Shown here: one piece after another, positions 34,568 to 44,381 of the stretch
How positions within the stretch are numbered: the first letter of the stretch is position 1
How the letters are laid out: each line of letters starts with the position of its first letter
From: Mortierella sp. BCC40632
Lineage: Eukaryota > Mortierellomycota > Mortierellomycetes > Mortierellales > Mortierellaceae
DNA length: 64,000 nucleotides
Reading direction: 5' to 3'
Assembly: GCA_011634665.1 (NCBI GenBank)
Contig: WAEK01000012.1
Span: 620,001-684,000, forward strand
Notes under the pieces: model-generated
The model's input: only the letters and a program-made list of their open reading frames with translations
What the model was told of the DNA's origin: nothing
Database searches by the model: none
Translations under genes and position numbers: made by a program

Positions 34568-34868
34568 GGGAACAGCTGAGATATTTAAACAAGTGTAGCA
34601 AAAAAAAAAAAAAAAAAAACAACAACAACAACAACACTGTGAAGAATAAACCAAAAAAGAGAAGACTAAAAAGCCATCAACCGATGGGTTTAGAAGCGAA
34701 AAGATAGGCTAGGGAGGTTGGAGAGACGCAGGTTAAAAAAAACTAGCAACCCATTGATGGACTCTGTTAGGCGAGGCGAGCCACAGGAGGAGCTGAGAAA
34801 GGTATTAGTGGTGCGAGTTACCGACCCTCGATCCCGAAGATTAAGGTTCCCGAATTTTAAATTTTGGC

Positions 34869-34992
34869 CAGCCCGAATTTTAAGCGACCGCAATCCCGAA
34901 TTTTAAGAGGTTGTGGGTCCCGAATTTTAAGTGGCAAATGACAGTCCCGAACGATAACTAACGTTCGGGAGTCCCGAAGTTTAGCTTTATCC
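34869..34992 (-). repeat. Right terminal inverted repeat of the MULE (124 bp)
   Basis: Inverted counterpart of the left TIR. It has the same order of CCCGAATTTTAA units and the same outer CCCGAACG...CGTTCGGG pair. The 10-bp TSD follows directly. Confidence 0.9.
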
Positions 34993-35221
34993 CAACTTGT
35001 CATGGTAGCGCCAGGAGGATCCTGGGCATCAAGGTGAGTAATTTTCTCCTTTTTTTTTGGCCATACTGTTGATGATTCTGTAGAACATCCTTCTCCCCTC
35101 AAAGAAGTCCCTTATACCAAAGGAGGAGATAGCCTTAGACATGATGTGGCCCACTCATGAATATGACTACCTAGTCACTCTTATGCATGCCAGGTAATTG
35201 GAAGCCTTTTTTTTTTGGATG

Positions 35222-35580
35222 AACTTATTCTCACATATGTGTGAGCGTCTTAATCTCACACACATCCACTTTTGCACGGAGTTAGTACGGAAATTTTTGC
35301 ACGGAGCTGAGTGCAGAAAATTCAGAGGGGTCTAGAAGTCAAATTGTGAGCTGGAAAATTACATGGAGTTAGTACGACCATTTTGGAATTTGGTTTTTGG
35401 GCTCCTGACGCACAAACCCAAGGCCCCATCTCCTGGAAATTCGTCAGGAGGCGTCGAGCGATCATCCCTACCAGATGATTTCAAAAAAATCGCAAGTTGA
35501 GGCACCCAACCCACTTTAATCGGCAAAAAAGGTGGTTATATGTGAGAATAAGCCGCTCACACTATATGTGAGAATAAGTT
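35222..35580. mobile_element. MITE-like element, about 359 bp
   Basis: AACTTATTCTCACATAT starts at 35222, and its inverted counterpart ATATGTGAGAATAAGTT ends at 35580; the TIRs extend to about 26 bp (GTGTGAGCG at the inner side). A second TATATGTGAGAATAAG lies at 35537-35552, and GCACGGAG-type repeats are internal. No coding capacity. A target duplication is not clear because both flanks are T-rich. Confidence 0.75.
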
Positions 35581-35660
35581 TTTTCTTTTTTTTTTTACAA
35601 AAGATAGTAAAGTGTTTATCAAAGAATATGAACATAAGAAATGGACGTACACATATTATT

Positions 35661-36653
35661 CTACTCTGCAAGCAAAAGAGGAGTAGGGGTAGCTATATTC
35701 ACCATCGTTACTGGGGGAGGAGGATGTGTGCCTTGAGTCAGTCCATTTGTATCTGTGGTAGACAGTGGCGATACAGAAGACTCATTTTCCTCCAAAGAAT
35801 GCAAACTCGAATCCTCTGCCGTTGCAAGAATCGCAAGTGGGGGGGCCGGGTCTGCAGAGACAGGAGCTGGGGCTGGTGCAGGGATCGTTGATGCTACGGG
35901 TGCTGCAGGGACGACTGGTAATATAGTCGAGTTGTCTGACATTGTGTTTGCGGTCAAGGCAAAAGATGGTTCCATCGTTGCATGAGTAGATAATGCAGAC
36001 TCTACTGTCGCCGCATACAACACTGGCTTGGATTCTGTTGTAGACAGTGTTACTGCAGATGCAGGTGGAACAACATCTGTTGGAAAAGCGGCTGTGTTGA
36101 GCAAACTCTGTTCTACGAGACTACTCTGTAGAGGAAGCGATTCTGAAAGGACCGTAGCAACCTCGGGCAATGGTCTTTCTTCGGGTCCAGGTTCTGGTTC
36201 CTTGAGTGATTCTAGAGCAGCATCCATCACTGCCGTGGATAGACCTTGATCATACCCATCGTCTTTTTTAGGATGGCTATTCTTTTCATGCACAGTGGTA
36301 CTCATCTCCACACCCGTAGGGCAGAATGCCGAGGAAAAGTTGGGCTCAGTAGAGTGGCCAAGGGTGTTGTGACCATTTGGTGTCTTTGCCAGCTGGTCTG
36401 CTTCTGCAAAGACTGGGGTGGGCGCTGGTGGCGGAGGTGGGATCTTGGCTTCTATGGGATCATCCGTTGGCTCGATCCTGGGTATCTTGAATGTTGGTGT
36501 GGGCGTGCCTTTTGCGGGAGTACCTTGAGAGCTAGTAATATCAAGTTGCTGTTGCTGTCGTCCACCTACTTTCCTGGCGCTTTTCTTGCGCTTGGCGGGT
36601 GTGATAGGTCCTGTTGGTGGAGTCGCGTTTGATTGTGAGCGGGTGAGTACCAT
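35661..36653 (-). CDS. Disordered Ser/Thr/Pro/Ala-rich protein, 330 aa
   Basis: Single exon. I place the start at the ATG at 36653 (MVLTRSQSN), since upstream codons only read the CT microsatellite of the leader. The N-terminal 35 residues are basic (PAKRKKSARK), a possible nuclear signal. The rest is low complexity with poly-Pro (PPPPPAP), Glu-Pro and Ala/Pro/Val stretches, no predicted fold, no membrane segment and a C-terminus PLLLAE. A TATA box and CT-rich leader support transcription on this strand. I do not recognise a family; it could be a chromatin or scaffold protein. Confidence 0.6.
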   Translation of the reverse strand: MVLTRSQSNATPPTGPITPAKRKKSARKVGGRQQQQLDITSSQGTPAKGTPTPTFKIPRIEPTDDPIEAKIPPPPPAPTPVFAEADQLAKTPNGHNTLGHSTEPNFSSAFCPTGVEMSTTVHEKNSHPKKDDGYDQGLSTAVMDAALESLKEPEPGPEERPLPEVATVLSESLPLQSSLVEQSLLNTAAFPTDVVPPASAVTLSTTESKPVLYAATVESALSTHATMEPSFALTANTMSDNSTILPVVPAAPVASTIPAPAPAPVSADPAPPLAILATAEDSSLHSLEENESSVSPLSTTDTNGLTQGTHPPPPVTMVNIATPTPLLLAE

Positions 36654-36662
36654 TTTGGCTGT

Positions 36663-36666
<4 letters not shown>

Positions 36667-36711
<45 letters not shown>
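36667..36711. repeat. GA/CT microsatellite in a 5' leader
   Basis: About 22 GA units on +, hence CT on the sense strand of the minus gene starting at 36653. It lies between that gene's TATA box and ATG. Confidence 0.95.
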
Positions 36712-36714
<3 letters not shown>

Positions 36715-36776
36715 TGAGTGATCTGGAGTGGAGAGGAGATAAAACTGGAGAAAAGTGAAGTTGTGCTGGCATGGTG

Positions 36777-36784
36777 TTTATATA
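36777..36784 (-). promoter_or_regulatory. TATA box of the 36.6-kb minus gene
   Basis: TATATAAA on the minus strand, 124 nt upstream of the ATG at 36653, with the CT leader in between. Confidence 0.6.
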
Positions 36785-37167
36785 GTGTGTGTGCGAGGAC
36801 GCTTATCCTTGAACACGTCATGTCTGTACGTAGTATTTTGGCGATCTGGCGCTAGCGTCCCCGATGCAACAGAGCAGGGAAAGAGTACTCGGCCAATAGG
36901 AGTACTATTGCCTGGGTCAGAAAACCGGACACGGATACAGACAGGGACATGGATACGAACATAGCATAGCTATAAAAATAAATGTTATACTAGACAAGGA
37001 CCCAGGTCAATCAACTCCATGGAGCTCTGTCCTCCGTGACTTTGCATGTGGTAGAACAAGCCCCCTGGGAATGAGAGCAGTAGAAGTGAACGCCGCTACC
37101 CCCCTCCCCTTTCCTCTCTTTTCATCTTGCGCTCATCCTATACGACACATATTCTCTCCTCTCCAGA
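36785..37167. other. Divergent intergenic region
   Basis: Lies between the minus disordered-protein gene and the plus Yip1-family gene, so probably a shared upstream region. The right end (37098-37140) is C/T-rich. No other gene seen. Confidence 0.5.
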
Positions 37168-37599
37168 ATGGCCAGCAAGGGCGCGTATAGTGCCATCGAA
37201 ATCGATGACGACGAGGTAGCCATAGCAGGAGAAAAGAAAAAAAGAAGGAAAGAGTGAGCGAGCGAGAGAGAGAAAAGTTCTATCAGTACATAATGACAGG
37301 GTACAAGAGGTCTTGGAAGACACGCTCCTCTAAATGAATGCATTTGTCTTGGCATCCATTCAGTTGTGGCATTCGACTCATCAGAACAGTGTGACAACAA
37401 AAACAAAAATGGAGAAAGAGAAAGACAGACACGGATACCATTGAATGAACAAGGCGGCACAAAAGCAGCAATACTGATTCAGGAAGGGATCCAGCTCCTG
37501 GCATGCCAAGGAGGATTGCTTTTTATCTTCATGGAAGAGATGTGAGGAGGCGCGAAACCCAAGAGGTTGTTTTTTTATCGGCTGACTCGTCCTTTTATG

Positions 37600-37630
<31 letters not shown>

Positions 37631-39185
37631 GCTGAGCATAGCTCCAGTTTCAGAGTAAGGACCAGAGTTCTTGAGGAAGAAGAAGAAGAATGGCCTGCAA
37701 ACCGATGTTTTATCTACACCATCTACTCTTATGTTGCAGTCGCGGCCATTTTTTTTTTTTTAAAAAAAACCTCCCAGCAAATGGCAACCAAAGTGTCGCG
37801 ATATCCTGGCAGCACCAACCTCTGTTCTTACGATACAACGACACACAGTGGATTGTCAGATACTTGATGTCTCGTTCCAGTAGCCAAGGCCTTTTATTTT
37901 ATTTTTATTTTTATAACAGCATCAGGACCCTCGACAAACCATATTTTAGGCATTCGTCGCTGTTGTATTAATATGTGCTTACTATCTACTATATTGTAAC
38001 ATAGGCTTCGAGTCGTCTTCCAACTCACCCAATGCCACAGGAAACATCTCTTCCAGCAGCAACACTCCACAGCAGCGACCAGCAGGTAAGGGAGAGAGGA
38101 AATTAGCCCGTCCTTCGAATGTAAATAAGCATGTATTTAGGGAGTCAGCAAAGGATTAACGCCCCTCATATGTACTCTTGGGTCTTGTAGGATTCAACTC
38201 TGGTGGTGCCTTTGATCCACACCGCACGATTCAGGATCAGGTCCTCTCAAAGCCTTTCTGGTCTGTTGAATACTACTCAAAGTTCTTTGATGTTGACACT
38301 ACCCAGGTATGTGGAGCGTCTTCGACACAATATGATAGGCGGACCAAATCGAATTCCTCATAATTGTTGTTACTATGACATGAGTTGAATTTGGCGAGCT
38401 TTATCCGATCAATCACTCTGCTTGAAAAAAAGGGAGAGAGATAGAGAAAAGAGAAACTAGGAGCCTAACATCCTGTTATGTTTTGCTTTGACAAAGGTGA
38501 TGGAGCGGTGCATGGCTAGCATTATTCCAAAAGAAAACTTTATCGATATCCTGGCGGGCAACCCAGATTTATATGGTATGTTGACTGTAAATTGAGGTGC
38601 CTACTGCTTTGGTTAGCGACGCCCTGTTCCTACTATCTAACATCCCCCCCCCCCATTTCTTTTCTTCCCAAAAAAGGTCCTTTCTGGGTTTCTACAACAG
38701 TGATTTTGGTCTTGTTTGTGACTTCGTCTATCGTTGAGTCCATCAATTCCTATATGAAGGGAGCTCCATATGTGTATGACTTTCGTCAACTCACGTTTGC
38801 CTTTGGCAGCATCTACTCGTACGCATTCTTGGTCCCTGCAATCATCTGGGGTGCCACCAAGTACTTTGGATGTCAGCCAGACCTACTTGAGCTCCTGGCT
38901 CTTTATGGATACGGTCTCACGATCTGGATTCCGGTCTCGGTCTTTATCATCGTCCCTATTGATTGGGTCCGATGGATCTTGGTCATTGCAGCGGCCGCGA
39001 GCTCGGGCGTGTTCCTGGTTCGGAATCTATACCCGGTTCTGAGTCGTGCTGAGGCTCAACTAAGCAAAGGAATTTTGATTCTGGTTGTTGTCCTCCATAT
39101 CATTTTGGCCCTTGTTCTCAAGTACCATTTCTTTGTGGTTGATGTCCTCAAAGCACCTTCTGAAGGCTCTTCAAAGACCAATTAG
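37168..39185 (+). CDS. Yip1-domain Golgi membrane protein (YIPF1/YIPF2 type)
   Basis: Exons 38005-38085, 38191-38306, 38497-38575 and 38677-39185 join in phase. They encode a Ser/Asn/Gln linker, then KPFWSVEYYSKFFDVDT, ENFIDILAGNPDLYGPFW and five hydrophobic segments (from about VSTTVILVLFVTSSIV to GILILVVVLHIILALVL). These match the YIPF1/2 group of Yip1 proteins, including FW..EYY..FFDVDT and NPDLYGPFW. The family acts with Rab GTPases in ER-Golgi trafficking. A first exon at 37168-37215 (MASKGAYSAIEIDDDE, donor GTAGCC) resembles the acidic N-terminus, but its phase (0) does not match exon 2, which needs one leading base. A short exon between 37216 and 38004 is therefore missing from this model. 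A T-run lies in the large first intron. Confidence 0.85.
37601..37631. repeat. TTTC microsatellite
   Basis: About seven CTTT units in the first intron of the Yip1-family gene. Confidence 0.9.
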
Positions 39186-39322
39186 CAAATCTTGTATTAG
39201 TAAAGATTGAAAATTTAAAAAGTCAAAAGTCCAAGGTGGGAAGGGAAAGACAATTTTCTTGAACGGCTTTTTTTTTTCGGTCCTTTCTCTATCGCCGCTC
39301 TTCACCTTTCTTGAAGTAACTG

Positions 39323-39601
39323 TCAAATTTTCGTTGTGTCTATGGATCGCTCGTATAGCTTGACCTCCACTTGACTGTGCCATCTAAATAGTTTCCGCAA
39401 AGGCAGCTCTTGTCCTGAAAAAAAAAAAAAAAAAAATCCCAAGAGGCCTGCTTTGGTATCTTCCAAGATGATCAGTCCAAGTGCCACAACAAATGTCAAT
39501 AAAAAAGTCAGACCTGAAAGATACTGTCTAAAGAATCCTGCGAGTTCAATAAGGTTGTAGCGCTCCGAGATTATTCGTTCGAATGTCCGTGGTTGTCCCA
39601 C
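39323..39601 (-). CDS. Possible small single-pass membrane protein, incomplete
   Basis: The minus frame reads PRTFERIISERYNLIELAGF, then a hydrophobic segment (LSGLTFLLTFVVALGLIIL) and EDTK before an A/T run. Composition is protein-like. The codon at 39601 is GTG, so a start must lie in an upstream exon (acceptor candidates near 39610-39616). An intron may begin after EDTK, because what follows is a poly-Phe run from poly-T. Family not recognised. It overlaps no other gene and lies in the 3' region of the Yip1 gene on the opposite strand. Confidence 0.35.
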   Translation of the reverse strand: MGQPRTFERIISERYNLIELAGFFRQYLSGLTFLLTFVVALGLIILEDTKAGLLGFFFFFFSGQELPLRKLFRWHSQVEVKLYERSIDTTKI

Positions 39602-39817
39602 TCGAGGCTGCGTCTGCTACCTTTCCTATACAAATGCAGGACAGTTCTACGATCCCAATGGTTTGCTTGGTAGTAAGAGGATATGTGAAGGATATCTTTT
39701 TTACCCAAGATGATCATTTTTTGATATGTTTTTTTTTTAATGGTTTTTGATCCTTGCTATTTCTAATGCGAAACAAGGCGTAACGACATAAGAATGAGCA
39801 AGCAGATAGACATGTTA

Positions 39818-39877
39818 GGGGAAGAGGGGAATGGGAGGGGGAGGGGGGGACAGAAAGAAGAGAGGGGAGGAGGGGAG
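39818..39877 (+). other. G-run cluster with quadruplex potential
   Basis: At least six runs of 3-7 G separated by 1-4 bases (GGGGAAGAGGGGAATGGGAG and on), in the 3' flank of the minus F-box gene. On that gene's mRNA this would be C-rich; the G-rich strand is the template. Confidence 0.5.
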
Positions 39878-40058
39878 ATTTTTTTTTTTTGATATTGAAT
39901 GCAAGAAAAGAAGTGATAATACAGGGGATTGAAATGGCTACGTTCTCCTCTCTTCCACTCTTGAAAGAAAGAAGAAAAGAAGAAGAAAAAAAGATATTCA
40001 CACGAAAAAAATAAAAAAAACTTCCTGGGCTACTCATGGACTAGATCCAATCCGCCAC

Positions 40059-43000
40059 CTATGCAATCACCTCAACAGGAACAGGAGCTACTACTCCCCC
40101 AGAGGTGTCCAAAGTCGAAGAGGCGGTTTCTTCGCTTGGCGTTGTCGTTCCATCACCAATATTGAGAGGGTTAGTACTATCGGTCGGCTCATTCTCCGAA
40201 CCCATGGCAAGCGAAATGACCATTGGTTCTGGTTGCTCCAATTCAACTTCAGTCTCACTGACAGATGAAATCAAAGCTTCCTCTTGAACGTCGGATGCTT
40301 CCTCCTCCATTGGTAGCTCTTCCACAGCCGTCACCTCCACAATAGGCGTAGTATCCTCTACCGATATAGCGGGTTCATCTCCTGGAACATTGGTTGGCTC
40401 TCGAAGGTTCAACTCTGCTGGTTCTGATCCACGTTCCATCGCTAGTCGCACCATCATCATGTCGTGTTCATTCTCGAACCACATCCGGCTCTTCACACGA
40501 CCTAGGCTTTTCAGCTGCTCCTGTTGCTGAGAGCTAAGACTCTTAATCTTGGATATCACCGCAGGCGAAATCAGGCTGCAGCACTCTACATTGACATATT
40601 CAAGTCGAGAATAAACCGTCCATGCCAGAGGATCCTCTTCATTAGGAACACTGCTCTTCTCTTGGATGTTTTTCGTGTCGGTCAATGGATTGGTACTGGT
40701 GGTAGTGGTCGTGCTTTCTGTGGCAATGATCCCGGGTTCAATTGGTTCCACCAAATTCGTTGGGTTAGACGCATCGCTGCTTGTACTACTGCTGGCTGCA
40801 GCCAGTTCTAGGGGCGTATCTTGAATGAATGACTTAGGCGACAGCAGAGGTGCTTGGAGCGGGGAATCACTTCCTACATTTGTAGACAGAAGCGCGACGG
40901 AATGGGTTGATGTCGTACCGAGCTGGCATTCTATGGTAACCGGCAAAGAGAGGCTTGTGACGAGCATTGCTGGCGCACTTTCAAACATCTTTTCAAAGAC
41001 GGTCAGTGACGAAGAGTAGCTGTTGGCGGGGTCTGTCAATCTCGGCAGTGATGATGACGACGATGAAGAGGACGAACTTGATGATATCGAGCCAAATGAG
41101 GATGAGTATGCTGGAGCAAAGTAAGCTGAAGAACCATGCATGCGAACACTCTCGTCATCATCTCGATCTTCATACTCTATATACACCTCTTTGCCCTTGG
41201 GCTCTTTGATACGCATGGTCATTTGCTCATCATCATCACGGTCTTCGTGGTTGTTGCCGTGGTACAGGTCCATGTCCATGTCCAAGTCCATATCCATCAT
41301 GTTGCTCCTATTGCTGATACTGAAGGTGGTACTAGTATCCCCATGGACGTTCTGATATTCTTCGCTTTCGTCTTCCTCCATCACATCAGGCTCTTCATCG
41401 TCATTGTCGCCTTTGCAAGAATTCCGAAGGTGATACCGACGCATATCGAGACTCATATCTAGATCCATTCCTGTATCCTCGTCCATTTTCATCGACAAAT
41501 CCATCTCAATGGTTTTGTCGACATCCAAATTCATGATCGTTCGTAGGTCCATGACATTGGAATAGTGGTGGACGAATCCGGATTGTAGCTGTTTCTTGTA
41601 TCCATGGCCACCTGTAGACAATACTGGCCCCTCCACCTCGCCGCTCTCCGTATCTTTATCCTCGTACATGTCTTGAGAACTTTCTCCATTCTCGTCTTCG
41701 CCATTTTGGCCATTATCCTCATCCTCACCGATGATGTCGCCGTCCTTGTTTCGAAGAACTTCAATTCCGCGCTTTCGTAGTAATTCCACACGGTCCTCCT
41801 CAGCAGGCTGCGGCACTTCCATCTCGACCTCCTCAGTTGACTCGATAATCTCCTGCGTGTGAGCGATATTCTCTAGAGAGCTTGTTGGCTGTTGTGGGTT
41901 GTTCTGGTCAAGCATGAGCGAACCTTCTGACACGGGGGCCTCATTTGTTGATTGATCATTTGTAAGGTTCCGAGTAACATCTTGTGGTTTGACATCTACA
42001 GTCACTTCTGCAGGTTCGGGTTCCAGTCTCTTGGCCTCTCCAAGGCATTGACAAATAACCGCCGCTGTGCTTTCTTCGATGTTGGTATAGCTGATATTCA
42101 GGTGCTTCAGCATACCGCAGGATCGCATCACCTTCTCGATCGCCTTGGCTGAGAATTGCCAATGGTTCACATCCAAAAACTCGACGTTTCTGCAGTTAAC
42201 TGCAATCTGCTCCAAGATATCATTTGCAAGTGCAGTATGGACTTCATGGCATCCCAATGTGAGGACTCGCAAGTTGACACCGCAGGCTCGACTCAGCATC
42301 AAACTCACATCTCTTGCCTCAGACTCTAGGATATCCAGTCGGAAGCAGTCCAGACCCAGTCCATGTTCTCCGATAGCCAAACAGGTCTCTGTGTCCAATG
42401 TGTCCTCCATGCCAAGTAAGATCAGTGCTTTGAGGACTCCTTTAGCTGGCCCAGGTGTAGATGTTCCTTTGAGGATACTCATCAAACATTCTGTCTCAAT
42501 GTCCGAGTTGGAAAAGTCCAGATGCTCTAGAGTCAATTTACAGCCTTCCGTCAGTTGGAGCACCTTTTCTCGTACCAAATGCATGCCTCCTGGAGCAGCA
42601 AATTTTTTGAGTCTTGAGCATGCTTTGCCAAGCGCAGCCAGGTTGCAGTTCTGAAAGTCATGAGATTTGAGTACCAGCGTCTCAAGAGTTGCACCCTGGT
42701 ATTTAGCAAGACTGTCGACTGTGGCAACAAGTTCATGACCCTGACTAATCTCTCGCAAGTTCTCGATATGGACAAGCTTCAGGCCCTCTTGAGCGGCAAT
42801 CAGTCGGGAGAGCGCGTGGTCTGTGACCGAGTAGGTATGGTAAAAGTGTTGCCAGTGAGCTGCCACTTTTAGGGATTCAATTTTGCGACAGGATTGCGAG
42901 AGTAGCAGGATCAACGTGTCGGACACAACAGCCGAGCGTAAGTCCAAGTATTTCAGACTTTGAGTTTGTGCCGTAGAGAGTGGCCATGTTGATGAGAGTG

Positions 43001-44381
43001 ACTGACAGTACGGCCCGTGGCCCGTGGAAGGGCCTGCTGCCGATGACGTAAGAGGGACTGTAGGTTGATCAGATAGAGAGTTGGTATTGGCAAGCACGGC
43101 AGTGATTGAATGGAAGTTGGCTGGAGTATTGCTGTTCGTAGGAGAAAGTGGTGCGGCTGTCACCTCAGTCATCATTTCAGTCTCGACTACTGGTAAGGTT
43201 TCTGCACCTTGACCCTCTTCCATTGGGTTATCTTGTACAACGCTCATCTCGGCGGTTATCTCTGTAGAATTTGTAGCATCGTTAGACATTGATACGATGG
43301 GTTCCGAGGCAGGGGTTGTTGGTGTGGTTTCTTCTGGCGCCTCTACAATACCCAGGAGAGGCGATCCCTGTTCTCCATTGTGCTCTCCACCATCAATTGC
43401 TTCGGCGATGGTAACTTCCGACACTGGCAGAGTAGTTGTCACCGGAGACACAGCCTCCGCTGGGGGCATGGCGGTAGCTATTGGGTGATGTGCCTGTAGT
43501 AGTGGCGAGGTAGTCGCGATACCATAGCCAGCTACCTCATCGATAATGTTCATTTGGCTTCCCTCCACATTTTGAGCAGAGCTTGATGCAGTGTCTGTGC
43601 TGCTGTGATCATGACTTGTACTGAATTCTCCGTCAGATCCAATAACAGTATTAGACGCGATAGCTACAGCGCCCCCTGAATTGTCCGAGGTGTCAGGTAT
43701 GGCGGCAATATCGCCTGGAGAAGGTCCAAGGGTATGAGCGACCATGGCGGCAGACTCTGTTGCTTCTTCCTCTTCTACTACTCCTATTGCTTCCACAACC
43801 GATTCAGCTGCATCTTCGTCCGCTCCTACTCCTTCCATGAGCTGCGGCAAGGTTGGGTCTGGAATTTGTGCAAAGAGGCAGCGCGAGAGGCGTGGAGGGT
43901 GAGAGTAGATAAAGTCGTTCAAATAGGGGCGACTGGCAAGTAGATGTCGAGTCAGGAAATCTTTTGGTGTCTCGCTCCGTGTCCAGCGACAGCCTGTCAA
44001 TGTCTGGATATCAAATTCGGCCAGGTCAAATGTGTCCTGGACCCACTTAAGGTTGATGCTCCGTGCAAAGCTTGCGTAGGGGAAAGCTGTACGCATTGGG
44101 TCCATGCATCCCAAGAACAAGGTTCGTAGAAGCAACATCGAGCCTTGTTTGTCCATGACGCGGCCTTCGATGTCAAACTGGTAACTAAACAGATACATCC
44201 AAGGATGTCGATAAAGCTGCTGGAGGGCAGGTAGTACCCAGTAACGCGAGGTGAGCGCGCAGTGGAGAAGGTCCTGAGGGTGTAAACTGAGATGCATAAA
44301 GACTTGGACCATCAAGTCCATCGGTAGAATCTGATTGCCACCGGCATGGTCAGAGAGGCTTTGTTGGGATGGTGTCGACAT
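40059..44381 (-). CDS. F-box/leucine-rich-repeat protein, 1440 aa
   Basis: Intronless frame. The ATG at 44381 (MSTPSQQSLSD) is preferred over the upstream GTG at 44414. Residues about 18-60 form an F-box (ILPMDLMVQVFMHL....CALTSRYWVLPAL), the Skp1-binding module of SCF ubiquitin ligases. A Ser/Thr/Glu-rich linker spans about 190-460. Residues about 470-780 are AMN1/GRR1-like leucine-rich repeats (LKYLDLRSAVVSD, LEHLDFSNSDIE, LKHLNISYTNIEE) that would bind substrate. From about 820 to 1060 the protein is acidic with Asp/Met repeats (MDMDLDMDMDL) and a poly-Ser run, then a further LRR-like element near 1265 (RLEYVNVECCSLISPAVISK) and an acidic tail. F-box/LRR families are expanded in Mortierella-type fungi. 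The substrate is unknown. Confidence 0.85.
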   Translation of the reverse strand: MSTPSQQSLSDHAGGNQILPMDLMVQVFMHLSLHPQDLLHCALTSRYWVLPALQQLYRHPWMYLFSYQFDIEGRVMDKQGSMLLLRTLFLGCMDPMRTAFPYASFARSINLKWVQDTFDLAEFDIQTLTGCRWTRSETPKDFLTRHLLASRPYLNDFIYSHPPRLSRCLFAQIPDPTLPQLMEGVGADEDAAESVVEAIGVVEEEEATESAAMVAHTLGPSPGDIAAIPDTSDNSGGAVAIASNTVIGSDGEFSTSHDHSSTDTASSSAQNVEGSQMNIIDEVAGYGIATTSPLLQAHHPIATAMPPAEAVSPVTTTLPVSEVTIAEAIDGGEHNGEQGSPLLGIVEAPEETTPTTPASEPIVSMSNDATNSTEITAEMSVVQDNPMEEGQGAETLPVVETEMMTEVTAAPLSPTNSNTPANFHSITAVLANTNSLSDQPTVPLTSSAAGPSTGHGPYCQSLSSTWPLSTAQTQSLKYLDLRSAVVSDTLILLLSQSCRKIESLKVAAHWQHFYHTYSVTDHALSRLIAAQEGLKLVHIENLREISQGHELVATVDSLAKYQGATLETLVLKSHDFQNCNLAALGKACSRLKKFAAPGGMHLVREKVLQLTEGCKLTLEHLDFSNSDIETECLMSILKGTSTPGPAKGVLKALILLGMEDTLDTETCLAIGEHGLGLDCFRLDILESEARDVSLMLSRACGVNLRVLTLGCHEVHTALANDILEQIAVNCRNVEFLDVNHWQFSAKAIEKVMRSCGMLKHLNISYTNIEESTAAVICQCLGEAKRLEPEPAEVTVDVKPQDVTRNLTNDQSTNEAPVSEGSLMLDQNNPQQPTSSLENIAHTQEIIESTEEVEMEVPQPAEEDRVELLRKRGIEVLRNKDGDIIGEDEDNGQNGEDENGESSQDMYEDKDTESGEVEGPVLSTGGHGYKKQLQSGFVHHYSNVMDLRTIMNLDVDKTIEMDLSMKMDEDTGMDLDMSLDMRRYHLRNSCKGDNDDEEPDVMEEDESEEYQNVHGDTSTTFSISNRSNMMDMDLDMDMDLYHGNNHEDRDDDEQMTMRIKEPKGKEVYIEYEDRDDDESVRMHGSSAYFAPAYSSSFGSISSSSSSSSSSSSLPRLTDPANSYSSSLTVFEKMFESAPAMLVTSLSLPVTIECQLGTTSTHSVALLSTNVGSDSPLQAPLLSPKSFIQDTPLELAAASSSTSSDASNPTNLVEPIEPGIIATESTTTTTSTNPLTDTKNIQEKSSVPNEEDPLAWTVYSRLEYVNVECCSLISPAVISKIKSLSSQQQEQLKSLGRVKSRMWFENEHDMMMVRLAMERGSEPAELNLREPTNVPGDEPAISVEDTTPIVEVTAVEELPMEEEASDVQEEALISSVSETEVELEQPEPMVISLAMGSENEPTDSTNPLNIGDGTTTPSEETASSTLDTSGGVVAPVPVEVIA

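Larger units (their letters stand above)
20429..34992 (+). mobile_element. 14.6-kb Mutator-like DNA transposon (MULE) with Ulp1-transposase gene
   Basis: Bounded by long terminal inverted repeats (GGACAAAGCTAAAC at the left, GGATAAAGCTAAAC read inward at the right) and by an identical 10-bp direct repeat CAACTTGTCA at 20419-20428 and 34993-35002. MULEs typically have long TIRs and 8-11-bp target duplications. Inside, all on +, lie a gene whose exons encode a C48 protease, a FAR1-like zinc finger and a MULE transposase, and a second gene for a Cys/His-rich coiled-coil protein. A nested Ty3/gypsy element (22833-29768) accounts for 6.9 kb, so the element was about 7.6 kb before that insertion. 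The perfect TSD suggests fairly recent insertion. The open frames are broken at homopolymers, so this copy may not be autonomous unless those are sequencing artefacts. Confidence 0.9.
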
